DNA of 8,475 nucleotides. Origin: Syntrophomonadaceae bacterium. Its GTDB lineage: Bacteria > Bacillota > Dethiobacteria > DTU022. How positions within the stretch are numbered: the first letter of the stretch is position 1; every line of letters starts with the position of its first letter. The DNA is taken from assembly GCA_007119335.1 (NCBI GenBank), contig SKPU01000162.1:1-8475 (forward strand). Direction: 5' to 3'. The notes below the pieces were generated by a model. That model saw only the letters and a list, made by a program, of their open reading frames with translations. It was not told the DNA's origin and did not search any database. Below are positions 1 to 6,193 of the stretch, one piece after another. Made by a program: the position numbers and the translations under genes.

Positions 1-3
1 CAT
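1..3 (-). CDS. Start codon of a further gene, cut by the window edge
   Basis: Only the ATG is visible (minus strand, positions 3 to 1). It is preceded by AAGGAGGG at 21-14, which overlaps the TAA stop of the upstream Sua5-type gene, with a 10-nt spacer. This is the arrangement expected for the next gene of the same operon, translated directly after the synthase gene. No product can be read. In many Firmicutes a low-molecular-weight phosphatase or rpiB follows here, but that is background knowledge and not evidence from this sequence. Confidence 0.6.
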
Positions 4-19
4 GTTAATTTGTCCCTCC

Positions 20-1042
20 TTAGACTCTCAAAACCCTTGTGGCGGCTTTTCTAAGGCGATTCATTACTGCAAGTCCAATCCCTGTGGTAACAGTTTCTTC
101 AGCAAGAATAAGGTCCACTCCCTGATGATCCAACCTCCGAAGACTCTGGAACAAGTGGGCAGCTAAGTATTCAACGCTTAAGTTTTTAGCCGGATCTTCA
201 GTGATGATTTGATTTAGCAAACCAACTTTTAATCCCTGCCCTTGATAATATACATTAATTGCATTTATCAAGCGCTGACGCCTTTTTGCGGGTCCGGTAA
301 TTAAGATCAGGGGCGCCCGAGGTGAATAATGTCTATATTTCATACCGGGGGATATTGGCCCCCCACTCGAGATTTCAAGTCCTGCCACCAGAACCGAACT
401 GCCTAAAGTCATTTCAATCCCTTCCCGGGAAACACCCCCGGGCCTGAGGATAACCGGCCTAATTGCTGTCATATCAAGCACAGTTGATTCAATACCAACT
501 ATGCAGTCTTTACTTTTAATAACAGCATCTATTCGACCGGACAGATCTTCAATGACATGACGAAAAGAAGTGGGACTTGGTTTACCGGACCGGTTTGCGC
601 TTGGAGCAGCAATTGGTACTGCAGAAGCCTTGATTAGATCGAGAGCAGCCTGGTGATCAGGCATCCGCACCGCTACCGTAGACAAACCTGCACTTACCAC
701 CGCCGGAACATTTGCTGCACGGGGCAAAACAAGGCTGAGAGGACCGGGCCAGAACTTTTCTATCAACCTGTAAGCCGCCTGGGGCACATCTGTGGCAACT
801 TCATCCAGCTGAGCTCGATCACAAAGATGGATGATTAAAGGATTATCCTGGGGTCGCCCTTTTGCTTTGTAAATTTTCTTAACCGCATCAGCATTAAAAG
901 CCGAAGCGCCCAACCCATAAACGGTCTCAGTTGGAAAAGCAACCAGACCACCCTTCTTGATTATTTTAGCTGCCCTGGATATCGATAAACGATCTTTTCC
1001 AAGCAGTAAAGTGCTTTTAACTTTCACCAGGGAACGAGACAT
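20..1042 (-). CDS. sua5: L-threonylcarbamoyladenylate synthase, two-domain Sua5 type
   Basis: This enzyme makes threonylcarbamoyl-AMP from threonine, bicarbonate and ATP in the cytoplasm. That is the first step of the t6A37 modification of tRNAs reading ANN codons. The N-terminal YrdC-like domain (about residues 18-210) shows FPTETVYGLG (36-45), the K-x-R element KGR (61-63), SAN (148-150) and STVLDM (186-191). A conserved linker, PGMKYRHYSP (232-241), leads to the C-terminal Sua5 domain (about 245-338), which ends with GLAVMNRLRKAA. At 340 aa it is full length for Sua5 rather than the shorter TsaC form. The ATG has GAGG 8 nt upstream. It lies 58 nt behind the phosphate transporter gene with no terminator between, so the two are probably co-transcribed. 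Family assignment is very secure. The symbol could also be written ywlC or tsaC. Confidence 0.96.
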   Translation of the reverse strand: MSRSLVKVKSTLLLGKDRLSISRAAKIIKKGGLVAFPTETVYGLGASAFNADAVKKIYKAKGRPQDNPLIIHLCDRAQLDEVATDVPQAAYRLIEKFWPGPLSLVLPRAANVPAVVSAGLSTVAVRMPDHQAALDLIKASAVPIAAPSANRSGKPSPTSFRHVIEDLSGRIDAVIKSKDCIVGIESTVLDMTAIRPVILRPGGVSREGIEMTLGSSVLVAGLEISSGGPISPGMKYRHYSPRAPLILITGPAKRRQRLINAINVYYQGQGLKVGLLNQIITEDPAKNLSVEYLAAHLFQSLRRLDHQGVDLILAEETVTTGIGLAVMNRLRKAATRVLRV

Positions 1043-1100
1043 GCTGTATCCTCATTTCTTAGGGCAGAGAGATCAACTTATCAGTTAAAATAGGTAGACT

Positions 1101-2702
1101 TTATTCTTCAAAAACTAACTCAGCAATATTCTTTGCATGATCACCAACTCGCTCAAGGTTACTTAAAAGATCAAGGTATATGACTCCGGATGATGGATAG
1201 CACTTTTTAGTATTAATTCGGTTAATATGATCATTACGCAGCTCTTTTTCCTGCTTGTCAATTTCTTTATCTTCATTATAAACCTTTAAAGCAAGTTCTC
1301 GATCATCAGTTTCAAAAGCTATGATAGCTCTTTCAAGCATAGAGCTAATCTTATCGCTGAAAGCAGATATTTCTTCTAAAGCTATATTGGAAAATGGCAA
1401 CTTTTCTTCTACCTTCATTTCTCCAAGCTGCATGATATTCTCCGCATGATCGCCAATACGTTCCAGATCATTAGCTGCAGACATCAAATTACTAATTATT
1501 TTAGTTTGCTGCTGAGACATGGAGTGCTGGGACAGTTCCGCTAGATAAACATTAATTTCTTTTTCCAGCCCATCTACTAATTCTTCCATTTGATCAATAT
1601 GTTTCATTTTCTTTAAATCTTTTTTCAGGAAAACCTGCAATGATTCATCCAACATTTCCCGGGCAATGCCGGCCATGCGCAGTAATTCCTGTTTCGCCCC
1701 CCCGATAGCCACAGCAGGGGTTTTCAAAATACGTGAATCGAGATATTTAGGGCCAAATTCAACCTTTTCATCTTCACCGGGAATTATACGGCAAATCAAC
1801 TGGTTAAAATATTTTAAAAATACAAGAAAAACCACAGTATTAAAAATATTAAAAGCGGTGTGCGTATTGGCAACCTGGCGGGGGACGCTCTCTGCTGTTT
1901 GCACAACAAGATCAGTGAACGGACTTAGAAAGATTAGAACCAGGATTACACCAACCACATTAAATACAACATGAGCTGCTGCTGCGCGGCGCGCAGCCAC
2001 ATTAGCTCCGATACCAGCAATAATAGCTGTGATGCTCGTGCCGATATTGGTACCAAGAATCAGGGGAACTGCCGAATCAAAGGGAATCAAATCCTGCATG
2101 GTCAGGGCGATGACAACTCCGGTCGCGGCACTACTGCTTTGAATGAGGGCTGTAAAAATAGCGCCGGCCAGAATACCTAAAATCGGATATCTGCTGAACT
2201 GCATCAACATATCATAGAATGCATCTAGTTCTCGCAGGGGACTCATACCGCTGGACATAGTTTGCATACCCAGGAATAGTAGGCCAAGGCCAAGGATTGT
2301 CTGCCCGAGGTAACGTTGAAACTTTCGGCGGCCAAAAAAGTTTAACAGCGAACCGATACCAATCGAAGGAAGCGCAATAACCCAAACCTCAAAGGAAACT
2401 ATTTGAGCAGTAACTGTTGTCCCAATGTTAGCCCCAATGATTACGCTGATCGCTTGTGAAAGGTTCATCAACCCGGCATTGGCAAACCCAACTACCATTA
2501 CACTGGCAGTGCTGCTGCTCTGAACCAGGATTGTGATCAGCACCCCGGTTAGCACTCCTATAATCGGCTTATTAGTTAATACTTCCAAAATGTGTCGAAA
2601 CCGATCTCCTGCTGCTTTTTGCATACCGGAGGCCATGATCTGTATACCAAACAAAAAAAGACCTAGCCCGCCTAGCGTCGTGAAGGCGATCTCCCAGAAC
2701 AA
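1101..2702 (-). CDS. Na+/phosphate cotransporter family protein with C-terminal PhoU domain
   Basis: This is an inner-membrane protein of the NptA/YjbB (Na/Pi cotransporter II) family, 533 aa. The membrane part (about residues 1-305) contains the family's inverted duplication. The first half has QSSSTAS (61-67) and GANIGTT (90-96); the second half has QSSSAAT (188-194) and GTNIGTS (217-223). These QSSS repeats are the hallmark of the substrate site. From about residue 335 a cytoplasmic helical PhoU-like domain follows, with two metal-site motifs, ERIGDHAENI (414-423) and ERVGDHAKNI (517-526). The gene starts with TTG, supported by GGGAGG 7 nt upstream and by the family N-terminus. A sigma-A type promoter lies about 50 nt upstream. 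It is divergent from nikR and probably co-transcribed with the downstream sua5. The family is clear. Whether it imports or exports phosphate cannot be told from sequence, since YjbB-like members have been linked to export. Confidence 0.94.
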   Translation of the reverse strand: MFWEIAFTTLGGLGLFLFGIQIMASGMQKAAGDRFRHILEVLTNKPIIGVLTGVLITILVQSSSTASVMVVGFANAGLMNLSQAISVIIGANIGTTVTAQIVSFEVWVIALPSIGIGSLLNFFGRRKFQRYLGQTILGLGLLFLGMQTMSSGMSPLRELDAFYDMLMQFSRYPILGILAGAIFTALIQSSSAATGVVIALTMQDLIPFDSAVPLILGTNIGTSITAIIAGIGANVAARRAAAAHVVFNVVGVILVLIFLSPFTDLVVQTAESVPRQVANTHTAFNIFNTVVFLVFLKYFNQLICRIIPGEDEKVEFGPKYLDSRILKTPAVAIGGAKQELLRMAGIAREMLDESLQVFLKKDLKKMKHIDQMEELVDGLEKEINVYLAELSQHSMSQQQTKIISNLMSAANDLERIGDHAENIMQLGEMKVEEKLPFSNIALEEISAFSDKISSMLERAIIAFETDDRELALKVYNEDKEIDKQEKELRNDHINRINTKKCYPSSGVIYLDLLSNLERVGDHAKNIAELVFEE

Positions 2703-2709
2703 TATTTAA

Positions 2710-2715
2710 CCTCCC
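2710..2715 (-). promoter_or_regulatory. Ribosome binding site that fixes a TTG start
   Basis: GGGAGG on the minus strand lies 7 nt before the TTG at 2702-2700. No ATG or GTG in frame gives both good spacing and the family's N-terminal sequence, so this site decides the start of the phosphate transporter gene. Confidence 0.8.
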
Positions 2716-2738
2716 AGTTAGAGCTGAGCTGTTTTGCG

Positions 2739-2770
2739 AATGCACCGTGCCGTAAACATTATAATGCACC
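2739..2770. repeat. Direct repeat AATGCACC flanking the -10 box of the transporter promoter
   Basis: AATGCACC occurs at 2739-2746 and again at 2763-2770, with a 24-bp period. One copy overlaps the promoter spacer and the last base of the -10 box. The other falls just downstream of the predicted transcription start. The position would suit a regulator binding site, but eight bases recurring once can be chance. Confidence 0.35.
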
Positions 2771-2786
2771 TGCATTTCTTTTTCAA
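2758..2786 (-). promoter_or_regulatory. Sigma-A type promoter for the phosphate transporter gene
   Basis: On the minus strand, TTGAAA (2786-2781, five of six matches to TTGACA) and TATAAT (2763-2758, perfect) are separated by exactly 17 bp. The predicted transcript would start near 2751, giving a leader of roughly 50 nt before the TTG start. The -10 box sits inside the palindrome CATTATAATG (2757-2766). This is a motif-based prediction without experimental support. Confidence 0.8.
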
Positions 2787-2814
2787 TGTTTCAGACCTTC
2801 TTCTTTCCAATTAT

Positions 2815-2865
2815 TAATTATAACTATCTGTCGACCAGTCAGGTAAAAACAATATGTTATAATTA
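2815..2865. repeat. Perfect 10-bp inverted repeat upstream of nikR, overlapping its -10 box
   Basis: TAATTATAAC (2815-2824) and GTTATAATTA (2856-2865) are perfect inverted copies separated by 31 bp, with arm centres 41 bp apart (about four helical turns). The right arm contains the TATAAT of the nikR promoter. It is a candidate operator for a dimeric or tetrameric regulator, possibly NikR itself. The spacing differs from the E. coli NikR site (GTATGA-N16-TCATAC), and the arms are AT-rich, so a chance match is possible. Confidence 0.4.
2855..2863 (+). promoter_or_regulatory. Extended -10 promoter of nikR
   Basis: TGTTATAAT is a perfect extended -10 element (TGnTATAAT). No recognisable -35 hexamer exists at 16-18 bp spacing, which extended -10 promoters can tolerate. 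Transcription would start near 2870, about 25 nt before the ATG, leaving room for the ribosome binding site GGAGGTG (2880-2886). Confidence 0.7.
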
Positions 2866-2894
2866 CAGAAGCAATTTACGGAGGTGTTTAGATA

Positions 2895-3314
2895 ATGTCC
2901 GGGTTAATCCGTTTCGGAATATCCATGGAAAAAGATCTTTTAGGCCGCCTGGATCAGGAGATAGTAAAACGCGGTTACCCAAACCGCTCAGAAGCGATCA
3001 GGGATTTAATCCGCGCTCAACTAGTGGAACTTGACTGGTCTCGGGAAGATGAAGAGGTTGCCGGGACGATTACCATTATCTATAACCATCATGTCCGGGG
3101 GTTAAGCGACCTGCTCCTGGAAATGCAGCATAAGCACCACGGCATGATAGTTTCAGTAATGCATGTCCACCTGGAGCATGACCATTGTCTCGAAGTAATG
3201 GTTGTTAAAGGGAAAGCATCAGAAGCAAGAGATTTAGCCAGCAGATTGATCGGAGTTAAAGGGGTCAAGCATGGCAAACTAACCATTACTTCAACCGGAG
3301 AAGGTTTAAATTAA
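2895..3314 (+). CDS. nikR: Nickel-responsive transcriptional regulator NikR
   Basis: This is a cytoplasmic DNA-binding repressor that binds operators when loaded with nickel, usually controlling nickel uptake. It is 139 aa, the normal family length. The N-terminal ribbon-helix-helix domain (about 1-48) has the beta strand LIRFGIS and the helix segment [10 protein letters not shown] (30-39). The C-terminal ACT-like metal domain carries all four high-affinity nickel ligands known from E. coli NikR (H76, H87, H89, C95), which align here as H79, H90, H92 and C98 in [11 protein letters not shown]. The ATG has GGAGGTG 8 nt upstream and an extended -10 promoter. It is the only plus-strand gene in the window, divergent from the phosphate transporter and overlapping prmC by 9 bp at the 3' end. 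No nickel transporter or nickel enzyme gene is in the window, so its targets lie elsewhere or include itself. Confidence 0.96.
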   Translation: MSGLIRFGISMEKDLLGRLDQEIVKRGYPNRSEAIRDLIRAQLVELDWSREDEEVAGTITIIYNHHVRGLSDLLLEMQHKHHGMIVSVMHVHLEHDHCLEVMVVKGKASEARDLASRLIGVKGVKHGKLTITSTGEGLN

Positions 3315-4187
3315 AGCTTCTATGACCCTGGGCCAACCATTTAGATCGTAACGCCAGGCTATTGACTTAAAAAGTCCGATTTTGGAGTATATTTTTTCAA
3401 TCTGTTTTTTTTGGCCGGCACCTGCTTCCATGAGAACGAGGGCAGGTTGAGCAGCGAACTCCGGTAACCTCTCAAGGATCATTCGGTAGCTACCCAAACC
3501 ATCTTCCCCGCCAAACAATGCTTGTACAGGTTCATATTGTCTTATATGATCAGGTAAATTCTGCAAATCATGGCTGGTCAGGTAAGGTGGGTTGGAAACT
3601 ATTAAGTTGAATTGTGGTTTATTGGCCAATCCGTCAAGGGGATCAAAAAAGCTTCCACGGCACCAGCGTATTTTTTCCTGAACATTATATCTGGCTGCAT
3701 TAAGTCTTGCAGTATGAAGAGCCGCGTTTGAAATGTCTATGGCCCACACCTCAGCTTTTGGCAACAAAAGAGCTAGGGTAACAGCTATTACCCCACTGCC
3801 GGTTCCCAGGTCAACACATTTAACCCCCTGCCCAGTTGCCTTATATTGTTTCCCTGCCCGTTCCATAACGCCATCAATAATTAGTTCGGTTTCCGGCCTG
3901 GGGATTAAGACTTCTTCATTGACTATAAACGGCCTACCATAAAAATACTTTTCACCGCTTATATACGCCACCGGTTCACCCTGACACCGGCGTTCTACAA
4001 CTTCCCGATAAAGGGAAGCGGTTTGATTAGTAATTTCCCGGGTGTGATTAAGGAATAATTGCAGCCGGTCAATGTTCAAGATCTGAGCCAGTAAAATTTC
4101 TGCTTCGTCAACATTTTGTTCTATCCCGGCCTGCTGCAAGCAAAAAGAAGCTCTCTGCAGAGCTTCCTTAATAGTTAGAGCTTTCAA
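3306..4187 (-). CDS. prmC: Peptide chain release factor N5-glutamine methyltransferase
   Basis: This enzyme transfers a methyl group from S-adenosylmethionine to the glutamine of the GGQ motif in RF1 and RF2, which raises termination efficiency. It is 293 aa, full length. The N-terminal helical domain is followed by EPVAYISG (71-78) and the conserved LIPRPETE (94-101). The Rossmann-type methyltransferase core has DLGTGSG (126-132) for the cofactor, the catalytic NPPY (199-202) that holds the glutamine amide, and [10 protein letters not shown] (226-235). The start is TTG, 7 nt after the prfA stop. The best ribosome binding site, AGGGAG (4204-4199), lies inside the end of prfA with an 11-nt spacer, so coupling to prfA translation is likely. 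Its stop codon lies inside the end of nikR. Confidence 0.95.
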   Translation of the reverse strand: MKALTIKEALQRASFCLQQAGIEQNVDEAEILLAQILNIDRLQLFLNHTREITNQTASLYREVVERRCQGEPVAYISGEKYFYGRPFIVNEEVLIPRPETELIIDGVMERAGKQYKATGQGVKCVDLGTGSGVIAVTLALLLPKAEVWAIDISNAALHTARLNAARYNVQEKIRWCRGSFFDPLDGLANKPQFNLIVSNPPYLTSHDLQNLPDHIRQYEPVQALFGGEDGLGSYRMILERLPEFAAQPALVLMEAGAGQKKQIEKIYSKIGLFKSIAWRYDLNGWPRVIEALI

Positions 4188-4194
4188 TTCCTGT

Positions 4195-5265
4195 TCAGCT
4201 CCCTGTTTCTTTCAGCTTTTCCGCTCGTTCATTGGCAATCAATTCTTCGATAATCTCATCAATATGCCCATCTAAGACTAAATCCAGCTTATGCAAAGTA
4301 AGATTAATCCGGTGATCGGTAACCCGGTTTTGCGGGAAATTATAAGTCCGGATCCTTTCACTGCGGTCACCGCTGCCAACCATAGTTCTTCTAGCTTCAG
4401 CCTGCTCGGCATTCTGTTCAGAAATATATTTATCCAGCAGCCGGCTGCGTAAAATACGCATTGCCTTTTCCTTGTTCTGCAGCTGTGACTTCTCATCCTG
4501 ACAACTAACCACGATTCCGGTCGGTTCGTGGGTAATGCGAATAGCTGACTGGGTTGTATTGACGCTTTGTCCTCCCGGGCCGGTTGAACAAAATGTGTCA
4601 ACCCGCAAATCCTGTTGATTAATTTCCACTTCAACATCTTCAACCTCAGGAAGCACAGCAACAGTAGCTGCAGAAGTATGAATTCGTCCGCCGGATTCAG
4701 TGCTTGGTATTCGTTGGACCCGGTGAACACCACTTTCATATTTTAAACGGCTGTAAGCTCCCTTACCAGCCACACCAAGGGTCACTTCTTTATAGCCACC
4801 GATATCAGTGGGGTGCGATTCGACAATTTCAACCTTATAGTTATTCTGTTCGGCAAAACGTGAATACATCTTCAACAAATCAGCAGCAAAAAGCGCAGCT
4901 TCATCTCCGCCGGTACCGGCCCTGATTTCAACAAATACATTTTTCTCATCATATGGATCCTTGGGAAGCAATTGTTCCCTGAGCTCGGCTTCTATTCTTT
5001 GCTTCTCTTCTTCGAGTCCCTCGACTTCAGCTTTGAGGTAATCTTCCATCTCCTTTTCTTCACTGCCCCGCAGCATTTCTTCAGCTTCTTCAATCTGCCT
5101 GTTCACTGCTTTATGTTGTCGCGACAATTCAACAACCGGGGCAATAGAAGCTAATTCCTTAGACATATTTCGCCACTCATCGCGCTGCTCCATCATTTTT
5201 GGATCACTGAGCATTTGTTCGAGATCATTATAGCGCTTCTCAATTAGTTCCAACTTATCCTGCAT
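4195..5265 (-). CDS. prfA: Peptide chain release factor 1 (RF-1)
   Basis: RF-1 recognises UAA and UAG on the ribosome and triggers peptide release. It is 356 aa, the usual length. An N-terminal coiled-coil rich domain (about 1-105) is followed by [14 protein letters not shown] (114-127), the codon-reading P-x-T tripeptide as PST (187-189, in [17 protein letters not shown]), and the catalytic GGQ (231-233, in [10 protein letters not shown]). The P-x-T motif rather than the SPF of RF-2 settles the identity. The ATG has GAGGTG 7 nt upstream. prfA ends in TGA, a codon read by RF-2, so RF-1 does not terminate its own synthesis. It sits between rpmE (with a terminator in between) and prmC, whose product methylates Q233. 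No convincing separate promoter is visible, so expression may depend on read-through from rpmE. Confidence 0.97.
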   Translation of the reverse strand: MQDKLELIEKRYNDLEQMLSDPKMMEQRDEWRNMSKELASIAPVVELSRQHKAVNRQIEEAEEMLRGSEEKEMEDYLKAEVEGLEEEKQRIEAELREQLLPKDPYDEKNVFVEIRAGTGGDEAALFAADLLKMYSRFAEQNNYKVEIVESHPTDIGGYKEVTLGVAGKGAYSRLKYESGVHRVQRIPSTESGGRIHTSAATVAVLPEVEDVEVEINQQDLRVDTFCSTGPGGQSVNTTQSAIRITHEPTGIVVSCQDEKSQLQNKEKAMRILRSRLLDKYISEQNAEQAEARRTMVGSGDRSERIRTYNFPQNRVTDHRINLTLHKLDLVLDGHIDEIIEELIANERAEKLKETGS

Positions 5266-5312
5266 TTACATTCACCTCGGCATTACTATCAACGGACGCG
5301 GCACACTACAAG

Positions 5313-5340
5313 AAAAAAGCAGAGCACGGATGCCCTGCTT
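5313..5340 (-). terminator. Intrinsic terminator after rpmE
   Basis: On the minus strand AAGCAGGGCA (5340-5331), the loop TCCG (5330-5327) and TGCTCTGCTT (5326-5317) form a 10-bp stem with one G-T wobble. It runs directly into a TTTTTT tract (5318-5313). It starts 5 nt after the rpmE stop codon and lies 47 nt before the prfA start. Confidence 0.85.
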
Positions 5341-5345
5341 CCGGC

Positions 5346-5543
5346 TTACATACCATACTTACGGTTAAAACGTTCCACACGCCCGCCGGTATCAACAAAT
5401 TTTTGCTTACCGGTGAAAAACGGATGGCATTTGGAACATATTTCCACTTTTAGGGATTCCCTGGTGGAACCGACTTCAAATGATTCTCCGCAAGCACAGC
5501 TGACCTGGGCACAATTGTATTGCGGATGTATATCTGTTTTCAT
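5346..5543 (-). CDS. rpmE: 50S ribosomal protein L31 (bL31), zinc-binding type
   Basis: This is a small protein of the large ribosomal subunit, near the central protuberance and the bridge to the small subunit. It is 65 aa, typical. The N-terminus MKTDIHPQY is characteristic. C16, C18, C36 and C39 (CAC and CSKC) form the zinc ribbon of the C+ form, followed by [20 protein letters not shown] (40-59). The zinc-free paralogue used during zinc starvation lacks these cysteines. The ATG has AAGGAGG 9 nt upstream and a promoter about 40 nt upstream. A terminator follows immediately. The order rpmE-prfA-prmC is common in Firmicutes; the DUF1385 gene often found between rpmE and prfA is absent here. 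Confidence 0.97.
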   Translation of the reverse strand: MKTDIHPQYNCAQVSCACGESFEVGSTRESLKVEICSKCHPFFTGKQKFVDTGGRVERFNRKYGM

Positions 5544-5582
5544 TTATTTTAGCCTCCTTGATCATGCTTTCTCCGAATTCAA

Positions 5583-5611
5583 ATCATAGCATATTGCCCT
5601 TTATTCTGCAA
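5583..5611 (-). promoter_or_regulatory. Promoter of rpmE
   Basis: On the minus strand an extended -10 element, TGCTATGAT (5591-5583, hexamer 5588-5583), is preceded at exactly 17 bp by TTGCAG (5611-5606), a three-of-six match to the -35 consensus. The predicted start is near 5576, giving a leader of about 33 nt before the rpmE ATG. Confidence 0.65.
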
Positions 5612-5632
5612 CATAGGAATACTTTAATTTTC

Positions 5633-5683
5633 AAAGATCCGCTTGCGGATCCGCTTGCGAAATTCCTGGGGCCTGCCTGGCCC
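5633..5683 (-). terminator. Two-hairpin block after leuD, probable end of the ilv-leu transcript
   Basis: Six nucleotides after the leuD TAG, the minus strand folds as GGGCC-AGGCA-GGCCC (5683-5669) without a T tract. A second hairpin, GATCCG-CAAG-CGGATC (5651-5636), is followed by TTT and then a mixed AT-rich stretch. Position supports a terminator or a 3'-end stabilising structure. The weak T tract means termination may be partial or factor-dependent. Confidence 0.5.
5636..5659. repeat. Perfect tandem duplication of a 12-bp unit
   Basis: GATCCGCTTGCG occurs twice back to back (5636-5647 and 5648-5659). The unit is partly self-complementary, so GATCCG-CTTG-CGGATC (5636-5651) can also fold as a 6-bp hairpin with a 4-nt loop. 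It lies between leuD and the rpmE promoter. Confidence 0.8.
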
Positions 5684-5689
5684 TGAAAT

Positions 5690-6193
5690 CTATTTTTCAT
5701 TTTCAATACGCAGCATTACATATTCCACCAGTCCACCCCGACTGATTATTTCCTGCATAAAAGGAGGAAAGGGGGCAGATTTATAAGCATCTCCGGTCTG
5801 GAGGTGAGTTATTAATCCCTCATCCAGGTTAACCTGCAAACGGTCTTCTCCCGATTGAAGGTGCGACAAATCATCCGAGCATTCCAAAATGGGCAAACCG
5901 ATGTTTATCGCATTACGGAAAAAAATACGGGCAAAACTGCGAGCAATCACACAGGAAACTCCGGCCCCCTTTATAGCCAGTGGCGCATGTTCACGTGAGC
6001 TGCCACAACCAAAGTTATTGCCGGCCACAATGATATCCCCCGATGAGACAAGCCCGGAAAAATCAGGTTTTATATCTTCCATCAAATGTTCTGCCAGTTC
6101 TGCGGGATCATAAGTGCTCAAATAGCGGGCGGCTACAATAGCATCAGTATCAATATTATCACCAAAAACCCAGATCTTGCCTTCAAAAATCAT
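5690..6193 (-). CDS. leuD: 3-isopropylmalate dehydratase small subunit (isopropylmalate isomerase)
   Basis: This is the swivelling-domain subunit that pairs with LeuC to convert 2-isopropylmalate to 3-isopropylmalate in leucine synthesis. The same enzyme can act on citramalate in an isoleucine route. It is 167 aa, the short archaeal/thermophile-like class rather than the roughly 200 aa E. coli form. Visible motifs are [17 protein letters not shown] (11-27), the substrate-binding [13 protein letters not shown] (59-71) and [14 protein letters not shown] (91-104). The specificity loop reads YLST (24-27), without the arginine of the YLRT loop reported for homoaconitases, which favours an isopropylmalate-type substrate. 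The ATG shares its A with the TAA of leuC (TAATG), and AAGGAGG lies 7 nt upstream, so the two subunits are translationally coupled. Confidence 0.93.
   Translation of the reverse strand: MIFEGKIWVFGDNIDTDAIVAARYLSTYDPAELAEHLMEDIKPDFSGLVSSGDIIVAGNNFGCGSSREHAPLAIKGAGVSCVIARSFARIFFRNAINIGLPILECSDDLSHLQSGEDRLQVNLDEGLITHLQTGDAYKSAPFPPFMQEIISRGGLVEYVMLRIENEK

Noticed and set aside
187..189. PST instead of PAT in the RF-1 codon-recognition tripeptide (residues 187-189 of prfA, not window positions)
   Set aside because: The middle residue of P-x-T varies naturally among RF-1 proteins, so this does not suggest altered stop-codon reading.
1043..1100. Terminator between the transporter gene and sua5
   Set aside because: Only a weak 4-bp AACT/AGTT pairing without a T tract is visible in this 58-nt gap.
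2760..2765. Plus-strand TATAAT in the palindrome CATTATAATG as a second nikR promoter
   Set aside because: There is no -35 element at suitable spacing and no extended -10 TG. The match arises because the minus-strand -10 box is palindromic.
2572..2775. Minus-strand frame starting upstream of the phosphate transporter
   Set aside because: It overlaps the transporter start in another frame, and part of it would precede the predicted transcription start; no coding features are visible.
2786..3034. Plus-strand open frame of 82 codons across the nikR promoter and start
   Set aside because: It overlaps nikR in another frame, has no recognisable domain and no ribosome binding site, and nikR is an unmistakable full-length gene.
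4278..4739. Minus-strand open frame of 153 codons inside prfA
   Set aside because: It lies wholly within prfA in a different frame, has no family features and no ribosome binding site; it is a by-product of prfA codon use.
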